Below are positions 24,684-34,295 of a DNA stretch of 64,000 nt, piece by piece. The notes below the pieces were generated by a model, which made no database searches, had not been told where the DNA came from, and saw only the letters and a program-made list of their open reading frames with translations. Source of the DNA: a bacterium. GTDB taxonomy: Bacteria; Patescibacteriota; Saccharimonadia; Saccharimonadales; UBA4665. Position 1 is the first letter of the stretch; each line of letters opens with the position of its first letter. The translations under genes were made by a program, and so were the position numbers. The DNA lies in contig JAJZKN010000001.1 of NCBI GenBank assembly GCA_021850865.1, forward strand, positions 62,001 to 126,000. The letters are read 5' to 3'.

Positions 24684-25301
24684 ATGCCAACTCAGATTTG
24701 GAAAAAATCAAAATCTAAGCTTATTGCGTCCTTCGCTGTAATGCTAGCTGGTTTAATAATTAGCTCTGCTTATGTCAATATTGCAGATAAAGAACTGAGT
24801 AAAAAGGTATTAGCCTATGTGTGCGTATTAGTATTTGTGGTTGCCGGCATTATCTTCGTAAGGCTGCTGACATCTCTTTTTAAGCGCTCACTTATCAGCC
24901 ATAAATTAGGGGTGGGAAGAGCAGCTGCAACACAATTTGTTTTACGAATCATCGGTTACATAATATTGCTCTTATCTGCTCTTGAACTCATGAATATATC
25001 GGTCGCAAAACTTTTGTTAGGCGGCGCAATATTAGGAATTATACTCGGCGTTGCCGCTCAACAATCACTAGGAAACTTTTTTGCTAGCATTATCCTTATC
25101 TTAACTCACCCCTACAGAGTAGGCGAAGAGGTAACTATAATTTCCGGCTCCTTCGGAGGTGCCAACGAAGGCAGAGTCTTGGATATCGGCCTAACGCACA
25201 CAAAACTTAAACTAACTAATGGAAAAATAATGTATATGCCGAATGCCACTATTCTGTCTTGGGCGGCTATAATTCCGGATCGCCCGACCAAGAAACATTA
25301 G
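24684..25301 (+). CDS. MscS-family small mechanosensitive channel
   Basis: 205 aa. Three or four membrane helices (about 11-32, 42-62, 84-104, 108-128), then the MscS pore-lining/beta signature ILGVAAQQSLGNFFASIIL...HPYRVGEEVTI and a short beta domain ending near MYMPNATILSWA. The C-terminal alpha/beta vestibule is missing, so it is shorter than E. coli MscS (286 aa). Gated by membrane tension. It lies between two defence operons and follows the DUF262 gene by 180 nt; it may be a bystander or a membrane effector. Confidence 0.8.
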   Translation: MPTQIWKKSKSKLIASFAVMLAGLIISSAYVNIADKELSKKVLAYVCVLVFVVAGIIFVRLLTSLFKRSLISHKLGVGRAAATQFVLRIIGYIILLLSALELMNISVAKLLLGGAILGIILGVAAQQSLGNFFASIILILTHPYRVGEEVTIISGSFGGANEGRVLDIGLTHTKLKLTNGKIMYMPNATILSWAAIIPDRPTKKH

Positions 25302-25615
25302 ATTTTATTACTTTCGCCTACAGTGCCAATGGTTTGGTTAGAACATGGTCTTTGTGATTTAGTGTTAGGCTGAGAACAAAAGAGATCATCACTAAGCTTA
25401 GCTGGCCAATGCCATCTTAGGTATGACCTTATAGTTTACTAAATGGCAATGCGCCGAAAGGAGGAGAGCATAGAGTTAATTATTTATTTTTGAATAGTAG
25501 CTGCGACCAATCTTGAGCCAGTTAATTACTAAAAATACGTTAAGTCGTTTAGTAAAGAGTGACGCTTTTGATGACTATATTGATATAATTTAATTTAAGA
25601 AAAGCTTGAATTAAT
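25302..25615. other. intergenic region before the R-M operon
   Basis: About 314 bp, AT-rich, no convincing ORF. An AAAGGAGGAGAG block (about 25457-25468) resembles a Shine-Dalgarno but no start codon with a useful frame follows. A GATATAATTTAATT stretch near 25580 is the probable promoter of the methyltransferase gene. Confidence 0.4.
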
Positions 25616-26398
25616 ATGCCAAAATTTAACGATTTAATACCTGAAGCGTGGAAAGAATCAGAAATATGGACTGATAGTCTTTGGATAATTCCGGAGCGAG
25701 ATAACAGCGGAAAGCACAGCGGTTTCTACCACGGTAACTTCGTACCGCAAGTCCCGCGCCAGCTAATACTAAAGTACACCAAAAAGAATGACGTTGTCTT
25801 TGATCCATTTATGGGCAGCGGCACTACAGCCTACGAAGCTGAGACCTTAGGTAGAAATTTTATCGGGGTTGATATTCAAAAAGAGCTCGTTGATTATGTC
25901 CGGCAAAATGTTGAACCGTCAAATAACTTTACCGAGTTAATGAGCGGAGACAGCACAAAAGCAGCAACATTCAAAAAGATAAAATCGACTTTAGATGTCC
26001 ACAAAATAAAAAATGTCCAATTCGCCATACTGCACCCACCTTATACCGACATTATTAAATTTAGTAATTTAAAGGATGATCTGTCGAACGCCGTCTCACT
26101 AAAAGACTTCCTGGCAAAATTTACCAAGGTTTTAAAAAATACAATTGACCTATTAGAAGACGACCGGTATCTGGCAATTGTAATCGGCGACAAATACACG
26201 GCGGGAGAATGGATTCCCTTAGGTTTTTATTGTATGAACGAAGCCCAGGAGCTCGGTCTAAAGCTAAAAAGTGTTATAATTAAGAATATGGCCGGCAATC
26301 GGGCCAAACAAAACAAAGAGGCAATTTGGCGCTACAGAGCACTTATGAGTGACTATTATATCTTTAAGCACGAATACATTCTGATTTTTAAAAAGTGA
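25616..26398 (+). CDS. DNA methyltransferase (HPPY-type amino-methylase)
   Basis: 260 aa. Motif I region FDPFMGSGTTAYEAETLGRNFIGVDI binds AdoMet and lies after the catalytic-motif-bearing family start; the catalytic tetrapeptide is HPPY in FAILHPPYTDIIKFS. A His in the first position of (D/N/S)PP(Y/F) occurs in a known subgroup of DNA methylases with the context HPPYANIIKYS, so I treat it as functional. Methylates an amino group of A or C. First gene of a tight operon with an endonuclease (1-nt gap) and a second methylase. Confidence 0.85.
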   Translation: MPKFNDLIPEAWKESEIWTDSLWIIPERDNSGKHSGFYHGNFVPQVPRQLILKYTKKNDVVFDPFMGSGTTAYEAETLGRNFIGVDIQKELVDYVRQNVEPSNNFTELMSGDSTKAATFKKIKSTLDVHKIKNVQFAILHPPYTDIIKFSNLKDDLSNAVSLKDFLAKFTKVLKNTIDLLEDDRYLAIVIGDKYTAGEWIPLGFYCMNEAQELGLKLKSVIIKNMAGNRAKQNKEAIWRYRALMSDYYIFKHEYILIFKK

Positions 26399-26399
26399 C

Positions 26400-27299
26400 A
26401 TGGAATATATTAAATCACAGTTATCCGATGATTTGGCGAAAAAAATCATCGGCAGCCAGGATAGGGCTACTCAATATTTATTAAGATTAAACCAGCTCCA
26501 GACCGTTAAAGACTTAAAATTCAAAACTATCAGTCGGGGAGAATCATCCGGCCATCAGGTATTGAGGATGACAGCGGCTGAGATCTGGAAAGCCGTGGTT
26601 AATAACTGGGATTACGAATTAAGTAAGGGCATCATTAGGGATATATTTAAAGAGACTGATAAATACAAAAACGGGAAAGCTGCCGAAAAAGCGATGAGTG
26701 TCCTGATCGGAGAATGGCAGTCTTTAGGTCTGGGTGATATTGCTTGGCCATTTTCACAAGGCGCCTTTGACGAGTTTGTCCAACGGATAAATTCCGAGAG
26801 GTCAAACGACTCAGAGAAAGACGGTAAGGTTATGCATGCGGCCGTAAAATACAGAAGAATAAAAGAAATAAACACGGTAAGGAACGACTTCATTGAAACT
26901 TTGATTTTTGAAAAAAACCAGAATATTCTGCCGACGCTAAGCCACCGCAGAGGTGTCGACTTTTTTATTAACGGCGTGTCGTTTGACCAAAAAGTCGCCA
27001 AAAGCCCGACCAACGAATTTAAACGGCATTATAAAGACGGCTGGAGAGAAACCGCCATAAAGAATCCGGACCTGGTCGCAGAGTACCTATATAAATACCA
27101 AGACGAAGGCAGGTTTGGAGCCGATCCCCGACTCCTGGTCGTCTATGTGGACGAGGACGTTTCCATTATTAAAATTAGAGAGATTATCGACAATACCAAC
27201 CTGAATAATCCCAGCGAAATCAATTTTACCTACAAACATAAGACTCAGGGCGAGAAAAATTATCGAGTCCCTTGTTTTATAATTATGCTGCATAACTAA
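26400..27299 (+). CDS. type II-like restriction endonuclease (PD-(D/E)xK)
   Basis: 299 aa, no family recognised by name, but lying between two DNA methylases and with a plausible nuclease core GVDFFINGVSFDQKVA: Asp187 and Asp196-Gln-Lys198 fit D-x(8)-DxK. An earlier Glu in RNDFIETLIFEK could complete the site. Soluble, no membrane segments. It starts 1 nt after one methylase and ends 2 nt before the next. The endonuclease role follows from context and motif. Confidence 0.75.
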   Translation: MEYIKSQLSDDLAKKIIGSQDRATQYLLRLNQLQTVKDLKFKTISRGESSGHQVLRMTAAEIWKAVVNNWDYELSKGIIRDIFKETDKYKNGKAAEKAMSVLIGEWQSLGLGDIAWPFSQGAFDEFVQRINSERSNDSEKDGKVMHAAVKYRRIKEINTVRNDFIETLIFEKNQNILPTLSHRRGVDFFINGVSFDQKVAKSPTNEFKRHYKDGWRETAIKNPDLVAEYLYKYQDEGRFGADPRLLVVYVDEDVSIIKIREIIDNTNLNNPSEINFTYKHKTQGEKNYRVPCFIIMLHN

Positions 27300-27301
27300 T
27301 T

Positions 27302-28369
27302 ATGAATTACATCGGCAGCAAACTATCCCTGTTACAATTTCTGGATGATTCTATAGCCAGTGTAGTAGGCGAAGACTACGATACTTTTTGCGATTTGTTT
27401 GCCGGCACTGGAATCGTCGGCAGTTATTTTAAGAAAAAGGGCTACAGGATAGTGGCTAACGATATTCAATACTATAGCTATGTTTTAAACCGGCACTATA
27501 TCGGCAACAATAAGGAGCTGCACTTTTTTAAACTTGCAGACGAGATACCGGGCCTAAAACACATAGAATTAACCGAACGACGGAGTTATGTTTGTAATTA
27601 TTTATCAAATCTAAAGGGAGTTGAAGGTTATATTTACAAAAATTATTGTCACGGCGGCACCGAAAACAAAGCGGTACAAAGACAGTACTTTTCCGACGAG
27701 AACGGAAAACGCACCGATGCTATCCGTCAGATAATTGAGCACTGGCAAGAACGGGCTATAGTCTCCAATGATGAGTATTATTTTTTGCTTGCTAGTTTAA
27801 TTGAATCGATAGATAAGTACGCCAACACCGCGTCTGTTTACGGGGCATTCTTAAAACAACTGAAAAAATCTGCCCAAAATACGCTGGTGTTAAAGCCGGC
27901 TGACTTAATCACCAGCGACCAAAACCATAGGGTTTACAATGCAGATATAAATGAAATTATCAGTAAAATTCGTGGCGACGTCTTGTATTTAGACCCCCCT
28001 TATAATCATCGCCAGTACGCAACAAACTATCATCTTTTGGAAACAATCGCTAGATACGATAACCCCAAAATACACGGCAAAACCGGGCTGCGAGATTATG
28101 ACCGGCAAAAGTCTCTTTATTGTTCGCGGCCCCAGGTCAAAGCCGCGTTTCAGGAATTAATATTAGGCGCCAAAGTTAAATATATTTTTCTGAGCTATAA
28201 CAACGAAGGCCTAATGACCCTGGATGATGTTAAACAAATAATGAGCCTAAGGGGGAAATACGGATTATTTACAAAAGAATATAATCGTTTCAAAGCGGAT
28301 AGAGCGGAAAATAGAAGCTATAAAGCGGATAAAACCACAGAATATTTACACTATGTGGTTTGCGCTTGA
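27302..28369 (+). CDS. D12-class adenine-N6 DNA methyltransferase
   Basis: 355 aa. Starts MNYIGSKLSLLQFL, then the AdoMet-binding motif DLFAGTGIVGSYFKKKGY and ANDI; the catalytic motif is YLDPPYNHRQYA (about residue 228). This is the Dam/D12 group methylating N6 of adenine. With a second methylase of a different type in the operon, each may protect one strand of an asymmetric site. Distinctly not island-end DNA: no repeats nearby. Confidence 0.92.
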   Translation: MNYIGSKLSLLQFLDDSIASVVGEDYDTFCDLFAGTGIVGSYFKKKGYRIVANDIQYYSYVLNRHYIGNNKELHFFKLADEIPGLKHIELTERRSYVCNYLSNLKGVEGYIYKNYCHGGTENKAVQRQYFSDENGKRTDAIRQIIEHWQERAIVSNDEYYFLLASLIESIDKYANTASVYGAFLKQLKKSAQNTLVLKPADLITSDQNHRVYNADINEIISKIRGDVLYLDPPYNHRQYATNYHLLETIARYDNPKIHGKTGLRDYDRQKSLYCSRPQVKAAFQELILGAKVKYIFLSYNNEGLMTLDDVKQIMSLRGKYGLFTKEYNRFKADRAENRSYKADKTTEYLHYVVCA

Positions 28370-28447
28370 TGTTTATTAATGAATAGGTCGTTAATTTAAT
28401 GTCATGCTCTGGCGGCTTTGGTACGAATTAAAAGACACGCAAGGTTG

Positions 28448-28609
28448 TTATTTGATAAATCTCAGGTAGAAGGCAATGTATACCAGCACTATACCAATGT
28501 TTGAAAGCAGTCTCTCCCGAAACTGATGCCGGAAAAAGGCAATATCCACGGCCACAACCGTAACTATCATCGCGATCAGAAACAGTGCAGTGGATATGCT
28601 CTTACTCAT
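28448..28609 (-). CDS. 53-aa two-helix membrane protein
   Basis: Two hydrophobic helices (about 3-23 ISTALFLIAMIVTVVAVDIAF and 35-52 NIGIVLVYIAFYLRF) separated by a basic loop (RHQFRERLL). I place the start at MSKSIS (28609) rather than the track's 28630. No enzyme motif; unknown function. Confidence 0.5.
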   Translation of the reverse strand: MSKSISTALFLIAMIVTVVAVDIAFFRHQFRERLLSNIGIVLVYIAFYLRFIK

Positions 28610-28705
28610 AATGGCAATATAAATCCGCAATAGCCCTGGGTCAAGTGGCCAAAGAAAAAAAGACTACAAAATAAATTACCGTATTTAGTTCTTTTGTTAT
28701 AAAAT

Positions 28706-29107
28706 ATGCAAGATATGGAAACTGGTGAAATATATCGGTCGCCCGAAGCTAACCTGCTCGAAGAACTGGATAACCACATGCTGGCAATTATCGGGGTGCT
28801 GGAGAGGCCAGCAGACTACCAATGGGTCAGGGCACATTTGCCAGCTAATTTGAGTAAGCTATTTACGGTCAACACCATAAGTAATCTATCCAATAATACG
28901 GGCTGGCATTTCGGCACGGCGGCCAATCAGTACATTGCCGAGCGACTAGGCTCATTAGTCGAGCCAGTGGAGCCATACGGGTTTAAATTGTCGCAGGGCG
29001 CCGGTGAAGAGGCATATGAACAATTGCTGGAGAAGGCAGAAACCGATCCGGAATTTTCTTTCGTAAGAACACTTTATCAATACGTCAGTCAGGACACCCA
29101 AGAATAA
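28706..29107 (+). CDS. hypothetical protein, 133 aa
   Basis: Soluble and mostly helical, no motif that I recognise. TTGTTATAAAAT runs directly into the ATG, and a second ATG lies 3 codons in (28715), which would suit a leaderless start. The charge pattern and clean frame support a real gene. It marks the return to core-like DNA after the R-M operon. Confidence 0.55.
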   Translation: MQDMETGEIYRSPEANLLEELDNHMLAIIGVLERPADYQWVRAHLPANLSKLFTVNTISNLSNNTGWHFGTAANQYIAERLGSLVEPVEPYGFKLSQGAGEEAYEQLLEKAETDPEFSFVRTLYQYVSQDTQE

Positions 29108-29200
29108 AGGTTGAGACCTGCTTAGTGCTCAAGGACGTCCGTTCGCTAAAAAACTGAACAGTAAATAATAAGGCTTACGATTTTAACTGAGTGGCTTGTC

Positions 29201-30283
29201 CTAAAAACAGGAGACCGAATATGGATGTAGCTCTTTATGAAGCTCCTTGATCAACCCCTTGTTGACCGGCTGAATATAACTAACGCCAAGCTGCACATCG
29301 ACCGGAGTGGAAGCATTGGATTCGCTACTATGGCTATAGGACACGGCTTCGATAGGCGAACCACCCATCACACTCAATCCAATCAGCTGACCGGCAGCAT
29401 TAAACACCGCGCCGCCGCTGGCCCCGGGTCGGGAATTCGTGTCTTTCACCTGGCCATAACTCTTCATACCCGTTAAAACTACATATTCGCCGTTAGCCGT
29501 ACTGTCATAATAAATCCCGCCATAAATTGCCGGATATATATAGCGTTGCCGGGTATTATATGGACTACGAAAAACCTTTTGAGCTGTCGGCTCATAGTTA
29601 ACGAAGTATAACGGCTGCCCATGGGTCGGCGCGTTATTGGCGATTGGAATATTACTAACGCTGTGCCTGATCACTTGCGATAACCCGACACCCGACTCGC
29701 CCGACTGGTATGGCGCAAAAATCATGGCTATGTCCGGCTTAATGGTATTATCCCCGTATTTATAACTGCCGCTTTCAAGATAGGTCAACGCGCCACCCGT
29801 GGATAAGTTATTAAAAGTCAGATTGGAGCATTGACTCGGATAATTTACCAGAGGCTTTGTCTCGCCGGACAACACAATATGCCCCGCGGTAAGAATCAGG
29901 GTAGGAGTTATCTGAATCCCCGAACCGTCATAGCCCACATATGTATGGTCATGCCGGTTAATAATCTCGTTATAAACCTGGCCGACATTGTATATCTCGT
30001 GTTCTATTGACGGCGGCAAAGTAGGTGGCAAAAACCCCACATTAATCATCGGCATTGACTTTGTCGTACCCGATTGATTTATCCGGCCGCTGACGAATTT
30101 GATGGTCGCGGCCGTGGCGGTTAGGGCCAGCGCGGCGAGCGCCAAATTCGCGCGCCGATTCCATTTAATACCGACAGACCGATCCTTTGGCGAATCCACC
30201 TTCGATAAATCTGGGCCAGCATCGATTGAACCGTCCGTATCTTGATCGTACAGCCGGCAGCGCTCATTTACCGGTGAATTCAT
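29201..30283 (-). CDS. membrane-anchored trypsin-like serine protease
   Basis: 360 aa. A membrane helix (about 46-66, ALAALALTATAATIKFVSG) follows a charged cytoplasmic start. The extracellular S1 domain has the triad: ITPTLILTAGHIV (His), KPDIAMIF (Asp) and RPGASGGAVFN (Ser in GASGG), as in V8/glutamyl-endopeptidase-like enzymes. A Cys pair may form a disulfide. One of three trypsin-fold proteases in the window. It probably cuts proteins at the cell surface. Confidence 0.8.
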   Translation of the reverse strand: MNSPVNERCRLYDQDTDGSIDAGPDLSKVDSPKDRSVGIKWNRRANLALAALALTATAATIKFVSGRINQSGTTKSMPMINVGFLPPTLPPSIEHEIYNVGQVYNEIINRHDHTYVGYDGSGIQITPTLILTAGHIVLSGETKPLVNYPSQCSNLTFNNLSTGGALTYLESGSYKYGDNTIKPDIAMIFAPYQSGESGVGLSQVIRHSVSNIPIANNAPTHGQPLYFVNYEPTAQKVFRSPYNTRQRYIYPAIYGGIYYDSTANGEYVVLTGMKSYGQVKDTNSRPGASGGAVFNAAGQLIGLSVMGGSPIEAVSYSHSSESNASTPVDVQLGVSYIQPVNKGLIKELHKELHPYSVSCF

Positions 30284-30459
30284 AACTATCTATTTTAGTG
30301 TATCGATTAAGTTAATAATACAAAATGAGTGCGAATCTGTTGATTTTGCTATCCAAAATACCAAAAACGGATCGAACGATGTTTATTGCGTTTAACGATC
30401 CGATCAAAAAATAGCTCCGTCGAGTAGACTTAAGATATAATCATATCTAGCTTATATTT

Positions 30460-31716
30460 ATGCTCGCCAATCAATCAACAAAGCTATTACCAGACATAGA
30501 ACCGCTTGACTTTTTATATCAGCCGCAAACGCTTAGTATTTTCGAAGCCGCGGCGAATCAGTTTATTAAAGCGCCGAATGGCACAACTGAAATTTGGGCC
30601 GCCAGCAATGACTGGTTTCTGGAAGAGTGGGGACGCGATACGTTCATCGCTCTGTCGGGCTTACTGCTCACCCGTGGCCGGTACAGGGAAGCCCGCGAAG
30701 TTTTTGAGCATTTCGCCAAGTACGAACGAAACGGGTTAATTCCCAACGCCATAAGGGAAAGTGCCGTATTATACAATACAGCAGACGCGTCGCTTTGGTA
30801 CATAACGGCGCTAAATCAATATCTTAAAGCCACCGCGGATCACGATTTTATCGAGCGGATGATGCCAACGATCCGCAGCATCATTGACAACTATATTAAC
30901 GGCACTGAATATGAACGCTTTGGCAATACCTACCAAATAGCGCTGGACAGTAATGACTGCCTGATATATTCACCGGCCCAAGCCAGCTGGATGGATGCCG
31001 ACCCATCGGAAAACGGTGAGTCAATCGTTACCCCCAGAAAAGGAAAGTGCGTCGAAATAAATGCCCTCTGGTACGCCGCCCTACGCTTTGCCGTAGAGCT
31101 TAGAAGTGGCGGCCAGGAAAACAAATATTATGCCGAACTGGCTGAAAAAGTAAAATCGTCTTTTGCGAATCGTTTTTGGAACGATCAGAATGGTTATTTG
31201 TTTGATGTGATCGACAGCGATGCAGCGGCAGCGAACGACGCCGCCCTGCGGCCAAATCAGGTTATTGCCATCAGCCACGGATACGACCTGATAGACCCGG
31301 ATCAGCAGTTTAGTATTTTAACGGTTATAAAAAACAAATTATTAACCCCGGGAGGATTAAGGACGCTTTCGCCGGACGACCCGCATTACCACGGCAGCTA
31401 TAACACTTCAGACCCGATACCCGTCAAAGATTTAGCCTATCATCAGGGAACAGCCTGGCCTTGGCTGATCGGACCATACTGCGATGCGCTAGAAATTGTC
31501 CTTAGCCAGAGAAGGGTGCCCGCTGAAAAAATTAACCGCGCAGTAGCCGAAACGATCGCTCCGCTAGTTAAGTTCTGCATCGACAGCGAATTTAAATCAC
31601 TACCTGAACTTTTTTCTGGCAATCCTCCTTATGACCCGGGCGGAACCACTTCCCAGGCATGGAGCGTAGCCGAAGTCTTAAGAATACTCAAGAAACTGAC
31701 AAAAGCCGGCCAATGA
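30460..31716 (+). CDS. glycogen debranching enzyme-like amylo-alpha-1,6-glucosidase
   Basis: 418 aa, (alpha/alpha)6 barrel of the GDE C-terminal family: WFLEEWGRDTFIALSGLLLTRGRY near the N-terminus carries a candidate acid Asp, followed by NGLIPNAIR, NTADASLWYI, and the C-terminal YHQGTAWPWLIGPY. It hydrolyses alpha-1,6-linked glucose at branch points in a cytoplasmic glucan. The usual N-terminal transferase domain is absent. A TATAAT at 30436 lies 18 nt before the start. Works logically with the GH15 and pentose phosphate genes further on. Confidence 0.88.
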   Translation: MLANQSTKLLPDIEPLDFLYQPQTLSIFEAAANQFIKAPNGTTEIWAASNDWFLEEWGRDTFIALSGLLLTRGRYREAREVFEHFAKYERNGLIPNAIRESAVLYNTADASLWYITALNQYLKATADHDFIERMMPTIRSIIDNYINGTEYERFGNTYQIALDSNDCLIYSPAQASWMDADPSENGESIVTPRKGKCVEINALWYAALRFAVELRSGGQENKYYAELAEKVKSSFANRFWNDQNGYLFDVIDSDAAAANDAALRPNQVIAISHGYDLIDPDQQFSILTVIKNKLLTPGGLRTLSPDDPHYHGSYNTSDPIPVKDLAYHQGTAWPWLIGPYCDALEIVLSQRRVPAEKINRAVAETIAPLVKFCIDSEFKSLPELFSGNPPYDPGGTTSQAWSVAEVLRILKKLTKAGQ

Positions 31717-31768
31717 AAGGCTTAAAGCGCCGCTCAATTAACAAACTTTTGGCCCCCTAAACCGATTA

Positions 31769-32491
31769 TTAATAGCCGGAGAATTCCTCGGTCTTAATGT
31801 TATCTTCGTTAACCGGCAAACTAACAAGCAACTGGCGCATAGCCCTGACCATACCCTCCGGTCCGGACAAATAATAAATCGGAGAGTTTAAATCCGCTGC
31901 AATGCGCTTGATCATCGGCTCGTCAACCCGGCCGACTTCGCCGCTCCAGCCGTTAGACGCTCCCGGCTCGACGTCACTAAGAACCGGAATATATGAAAAG
32001 TTCGGGTTCAGCTTTGAATAGGCTTCAAAATCCGCCTTAAACGGAAAGTCCGATGAACTCCGGCATGAATGAATCAGAATAATACGCTGGCTTAGCTTAT
32101 CCCTGGATGCCTGGGCGACTATGCTGCGCACCGGGGTAACGCCAATACCGCCGATGATAAAAACCGCCGGAACAGTTTCGGTTTTATGCAGCGTGAAGTC
32201 ACCGTAAGGACCGTCAAGCTCCAACTCGGCAGCTGCCGGTAAATCTTTAATGACCCGCTTGTATGCCGTATCGCGCATTCTGGTCGCAAACAACAAATCG
32301 GCTTCGTATGGAGCCGCCGCAATCGAAAGAGTCCGGGTGTCGCCTTCTTGGTCGGTTTGTTCAGGCTGCAAGAGCTTTAAGTCACAATACTGGCCGGGAC
32401 GAAACTCAAAACCGGCCGGCTTAGTTACACTAAATGACCACGTCGCATCGGTAATCTCTTCACTTTTAATTAATTTAACTTTGTATGACAT
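31769..32491 (-). CDS. ferredoxin/flavodoxin reductase-like FAD-NAD(P) oxidoreductase
   Basis: About 240 aa. The FAD domain has FRPGQYCDLKL and the RxxS-like TRTLSIAAAP; the nucleotide domain has GGIGVTPVRSIVAQ and ends with YYLSGPEGMVRAMRQLL and a terminal aromatic (EEFSGY). This is the FNR superfamily, moving electrons between NAD(P)H and an unknown partner. The ATG at 32491 has AAGGAG 11-13 nt upstream; the track's GTG at 32521 is less likely. Confidence 0.85.
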   Translation of the reverse strand: MSYKVKLIKSEEITDATWSFSVTKPAGFEFRPGQYCDLKLLQPEQTDQEGDTRTLSIAAAPYEADLLFATRMRDTAYKRVIKDLPAAAELELDGPYGDFTLHKTETVPAVFIIGGIGVTPVRSIVAQASRDKLSQRIILIHSCRSSSDFPFKADFEAYSKLNPNFSYIPVLSDVEPGASNGWSGEVGRVDEPMIKRIAADLNSPIYYLSGPEGMVRAMRQLLVSLPVNEDNIKTEEFSGY

Positions 32492-32657
32492 AGGTGAGGT
32501 TATTCTCCTTGAGTGCCGCACTGCGTTCAGTTGGCTATCTTAACCTGACTAGCAATAACTATACAGCTAACTTCATATTTAATACATGCATTGACCGGCC
32601 GGCTTTATTAAAAAAACCCATAAGTTTACAACCTATAATGCTAAATTAGAACACCCT

Positions 32658-34142
32658 TTAACGGCTTAAAGAGGCTTTAATTTTTTTGGTAGTATGTTGA
32701 ATCCCGCCGAAACGAGCCGCGGACAGCAAAGCAGCAATAACCATAAAAACCATCAATGCGTAAAAGGCCATATGCAGCCCGCTGGCAAAATCACTTGCCA
32801 GATGACCTTTAAGGTTTGTCGTACCGACAAAGATCGAAAAGGCCAGACGCTTTGGAATTGAACGGGCAGCTACTAATATGGCTACGGAAAAAGAGAAGAC
32901 CATACCAATATTGGAAAAGGTTCTGAGCATGCCGGATGAAATACCAAACATATTTGGCGGCGATGCTTTCATAACCGCCGAATTGTTGGCCGGGAAGAAA
33001 CTGCTGCCTCCAATACCATTAACTATGCTGGCCGCAACCACAACCCATAATCCGGTCGACATCCCGAGGTTCGCATAAATAAATAGTGCAAGAATCTGGA
33101 TTGCCAGCCCAAGCGTTGCCGGGATTACCGGACCCACCTTATCCGAGAGTCTGCCGGCAAACGGCCCAATCACCGAACCGACAATATAGCCGGGGATCAG
33201 CAGTAACGACGCGTGAATCGGCGATAGTCCTCTGGTGCCCTGAAGATACATAATAACCAGAAACAAAACGGCAAAGTTGGCCAGGCCCTGAAAGAGCGCC
33301 GCCAGCAACGTCGGAGTCATTGTTGGAATCTTAAAAATCGACAATCTAAGCATTGGTTCGGCTTTTTTGTTTTCTATTAAGCCAAATATAATTAACAGAA
33401 AAATGCCGCCAATCAAATAGCCGTAAACCGATAAATCAAGGGAACTGGTGGCTAATTTAGTCATCGCCCAGAGTATCCCGAACAGGCCGAGGCCTAAGCT
33501 GATCATCCCAATAAAGTCAGTCTTATGCTTCATACGTATAATGGTCTCCCTGAGAGTTCGGGTAGCCAGGATAATGGCTACAATGCCGATCGGAACATTG
33601 ACCCAAAAAATCCATCTCCATGACAGATAAGTAACGATCAGACCGCCCAATACCACCCCCAGCACCGCGCCTAAACTCCAGCCGATAGCATTATAGCCGT
33701 ATGCTTTGCCTCTATGATGGGGAGGATAGAGCCCGGCAATAATAGCGCCGCTATTAGCCGAGACAAACGCGCCACCTATTCCCTGAATAATGCGGAAAAT
33801 TATGATCGAACTCTCGTTCCAGGCAAGAGCGCAGGCCATTGAACCGAGCACAAAAACCAAAAAACCGGCTTCATACATCTTGACTCGCCCGTACATATCG
33901 CCGAACCGGCCAACCTGAGTGGCTAATAATGTGATGACTAATAAATAACCGATAACAATCCAAATAACCGAAGCCAGGCCGACTCTGAGACCTTTTTCGA
34001 TTTCCGGCAAAGCTAAAACCACGATTGTCGTGTCGATAGCCGTAATCAGCACACCGGTCATTACCACAAGCATCGCCAGCCCCCGGTGCTTGGCTATGCT
34101 GCTATGGAAATCAGCCTCGTCGACACTTTTCGCCTCACTCAT
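32658..34142 (-). CDS. 14-TM MFS drug exporter (DHA2/EmrB-QacA type)
   Basis: 494 aa with about 14 helices. Motif A reads GRFGDMYGRVKMY after TM2, and motif C-like IQGIGGAFVSANSGAIIAGLYPP in TM5, with GWSLGAVLGVVLGGL. Predicted proton antiporter for drugs or metabolites. A perfect palindrome overlaps its start codon, suggesting control by a dimeric repressor. A related exporter lies at 52181. Confidence 0.88.
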   Translation of the reverse strand: MSEAKSVDEADFHSSIAKHRGLAMLVVMTGVLITAIDTTIVVLALPEIEKGLRVGLASVIWIVIGYLLVITLLATQVGRFGDMYGRVKMYEAGFLVFVLGSMACALAWNESSIIIFRIIQGIGGAFVSANSGAIIAGLYPPHHRGKAYGYNAIGWSLGAVLGVVLGGLIVTYLSWRWIFWVNVPIGIVAIILATRTLRETIIRMKHKTDFIGMISLGLGLFGILWAMTKLATSSLDLSVYGYLIGGIFLLIIFGLIENKKAEPMLRLSIFKIPTMTPTLLAALFQGLANFAVLFLVIMYLQGTRGLSPIHASLLLIPGYIVGSVIGPFAGRLSDKVGPVIPATLGLAIQILALFIYANLGMSTGLWVVVAASIVNGIGGSSFFPANNSAVMKASPPNMFGISSGMLRTFSNIGMVFSFSVAILVAARSIPKRLAFSIFVGTTNLKGHLASDFASGLHMAFYALMVFMVIAALLSAARFGGIQHTTKKIKASLSR

Positions 34143-34158
34143 ATACTCTTGAGTATAT
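34141..34158. promoter_or_regulatory. palindromic operator at the MFS start
   Basis: ATATACTC-TT-GAGTATAT, perfect 8-bp arms, overlapping the first bases of the MFS gene and its likely promoter. No regulator gene is adjacent, so the repressor would act from elsewhere. Confidence 0.5.
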
Positions 34159-34295
34159 CAGTTTAATTAGCAGGGCTTGTTTAGGCCTGGTCAAAGTTTT
34201 ATTATTTTTTTGCCCGTCGACTAATAAAGTCGTTTTTTATTGCATTGTTAAGATTACTAGGTATTGTTTAAATATAAACTGGGTACACCGATCGA

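Noticed and set aside
25616-26398. HPPY in place of (D/N/S)PPY read as an inactivating change
   Set aside because: A subgroup of DNA methylases naturally has HPPY-xx-IIK-S, so it is probably active.
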